Origin: Phycisphaerales bacterium
Lineage (GTDB): Bacteria > Planctomycetota > Phycisphaerae > Phycisphaerales > UBA1924
Length of the DNA stretch: 8,826 bases
Assembly: GCA_007124345.1 (NCBI GenBank)
Contig: SLFH01000356.1
Location: forward strand, 1-8,826
Direction of reading: 5' to 3'
The notes beneath the pieces are model-generated. The model saw nothing but the letters and a program-made list of their open reading frames with translations. It was not told where the DNA came from and searched no databases. This document shows, piece by piece, positions 8,585-8,826 of the stretch. Position numbers and translations under genes: made by a program. Numbering within the stretch: the first letter of the stretch is position 1; every line of letters begins with the position of its first letter.

Positions 8585-8826
8585 TAGTCTTTGCTTTGGC
8601 CTTAGCGCCGCCGCCGACCTTCTCCGCGGAGGTCGGCACGACGCCCTGAAGCTCGGCCTTGACCATCGCGTTGGCCTTGCTGTCGGCCTCGATGGTCAGG
8701 ACGGTGTCGGTCCCGTCGTCACGCTTGACGCCCTTGACGGTGTACGCGCCGGGGCCGTCTGCTACGGGGTCTGCGCTCGGCGCTGTCGAGCCCTTGTCGG
8801 CGTAGAGCGTCTGCGCCTCGGTGTGC
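8568..8826 (-). CDS. Unrecognised protein, C-terminal 85 residues (5' end beyond window)
   Basis: On the minus strand an open frame enters from the right edge and ends with TAA at 8570-8568. Eighty-five residues are visible. They include a compact segment YTVKGVKRDDGTD followed by TVLTIEADSKANAMVKAELQ and then GVVPTSAEKV, which predicts two beta strands, a helix and a third strand. The tail GGGAKAKAKTNGKKR is Gly/Lys-rich and looks disordered. The segment recalls small beta-beta-alpha-beta modules that occur in planctomycete proteins and loosely the N-terminal domain of GspF/PilC-like proteins, but I cannot assign a family. Codon use is the same GC-rich style as the neighbours, which supports a real gene. 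It converges on prpB. Confidence 0.65.
   Translation of the reverse strand, partial: HTEAQTLYADKGSTAPSADPVADGPGAYTVKGVKRDDGTDTVLTIEADSKANAMVKAELQGVVPTSAEKVGGGAKAKAKTNGKKR
8613..8637. repeat. 8-bp inverted repeat inside the convergent gene, 50 nt after prpB
   Basis: GCCGACCT and AGGTCGGC pair perfectly around a nine-base loop. It lies within the C-terminal coding region of the minus-strand gene, 52 nt downstream of the prpB stop. With no T-tract on either side it is not a standard terminator, but it could help stop prpB transcription or stabilise its 3' end. A coding coincidence is equally possible. Confidence 0.3.

Noticed and set aside
5465..8587. 1040-codon plus-strand frame running across thyX, the MFS gene and prpB
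   Set aside because: It spans three recognised genes and two intergenic regions in a different frame, and its translation is Arg/Pro-rich noise.

Overview
This is a GC-rich, densely coded bacterial window with ordinary metabolic genes and well-spaced intergenic regions. The codon third positions are strongly G/C, which leaves many long empty frames on both strands. The gene style suggests a planctomycete of the Phycisphaerae type: a single-chain glycine dehydrogenase, a long FAD-dependent thymidylate synthase, a secreted M28 peptidase with a PA insert, and TA-rich -10-like motifs next to start codons. This placement is an impression from gene style, not a demonstrated assignment.

Layout. (1) Positions 1-1490, minus strand: an exported M28-family zinc peptidase whose C-terminus runs off the left edge. 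(2) Positions 1491-1753: a divergent promoter region with an 18-bp perfect palindrome between two opposed -10-like boxes. (3) Positions 1754-4792, plus: full-length gcvP, the P-protein of the glycine cleavage system. (4) Positions 4793-5084: intergenic, with a 14-bp palindrome and a small leader hairpin. (5) Positions 5085-6053, plus: thyX, flavin-dependent thymidylate synthase. (6) Positions 6054-6305: intergenic, holding a long imperfect inverted repeat (6063-6188) and a perfect 8-bp-stem hairpin that ends 3 nt before the next start codon. (7) Positions 6306-7613, plus: a 12-helix MFS transporter. (8) Positions 7659-8561, plus: a PrpB-type (methyl)isocitrate lyase. (9) Positions 8568-8826, minus: the C-terminal 85 residues of an unrecognised protein, tail to tail with prpB and only 6 nt away.

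How the genes relate. GcvP starts the reaction series that yields 5,10-methylene-tetrahydrofolate from glycine, and ThyX uses that cofactor to make dTMP, so the two neighbours share a one-carbon pool. The MFS carrier and the lyase form a tight same-strand pair (45-nt gap) and may handle uptake and cleavage of a small organic acid. No other glycine-cleavage gene (gcvT, gcvH) or methylcitrate-cycle gene (prpC, prpD) is visible here.

I see no tRNA, rRNA, CRISPR array, transposase, prophage gene or defence system. The least ordinary signals are non-coding: the inverted-repeat element after thyX, the start-proximal hairpin of the MFS gene, and possible leaderless starts. I found no convincing new biological system.
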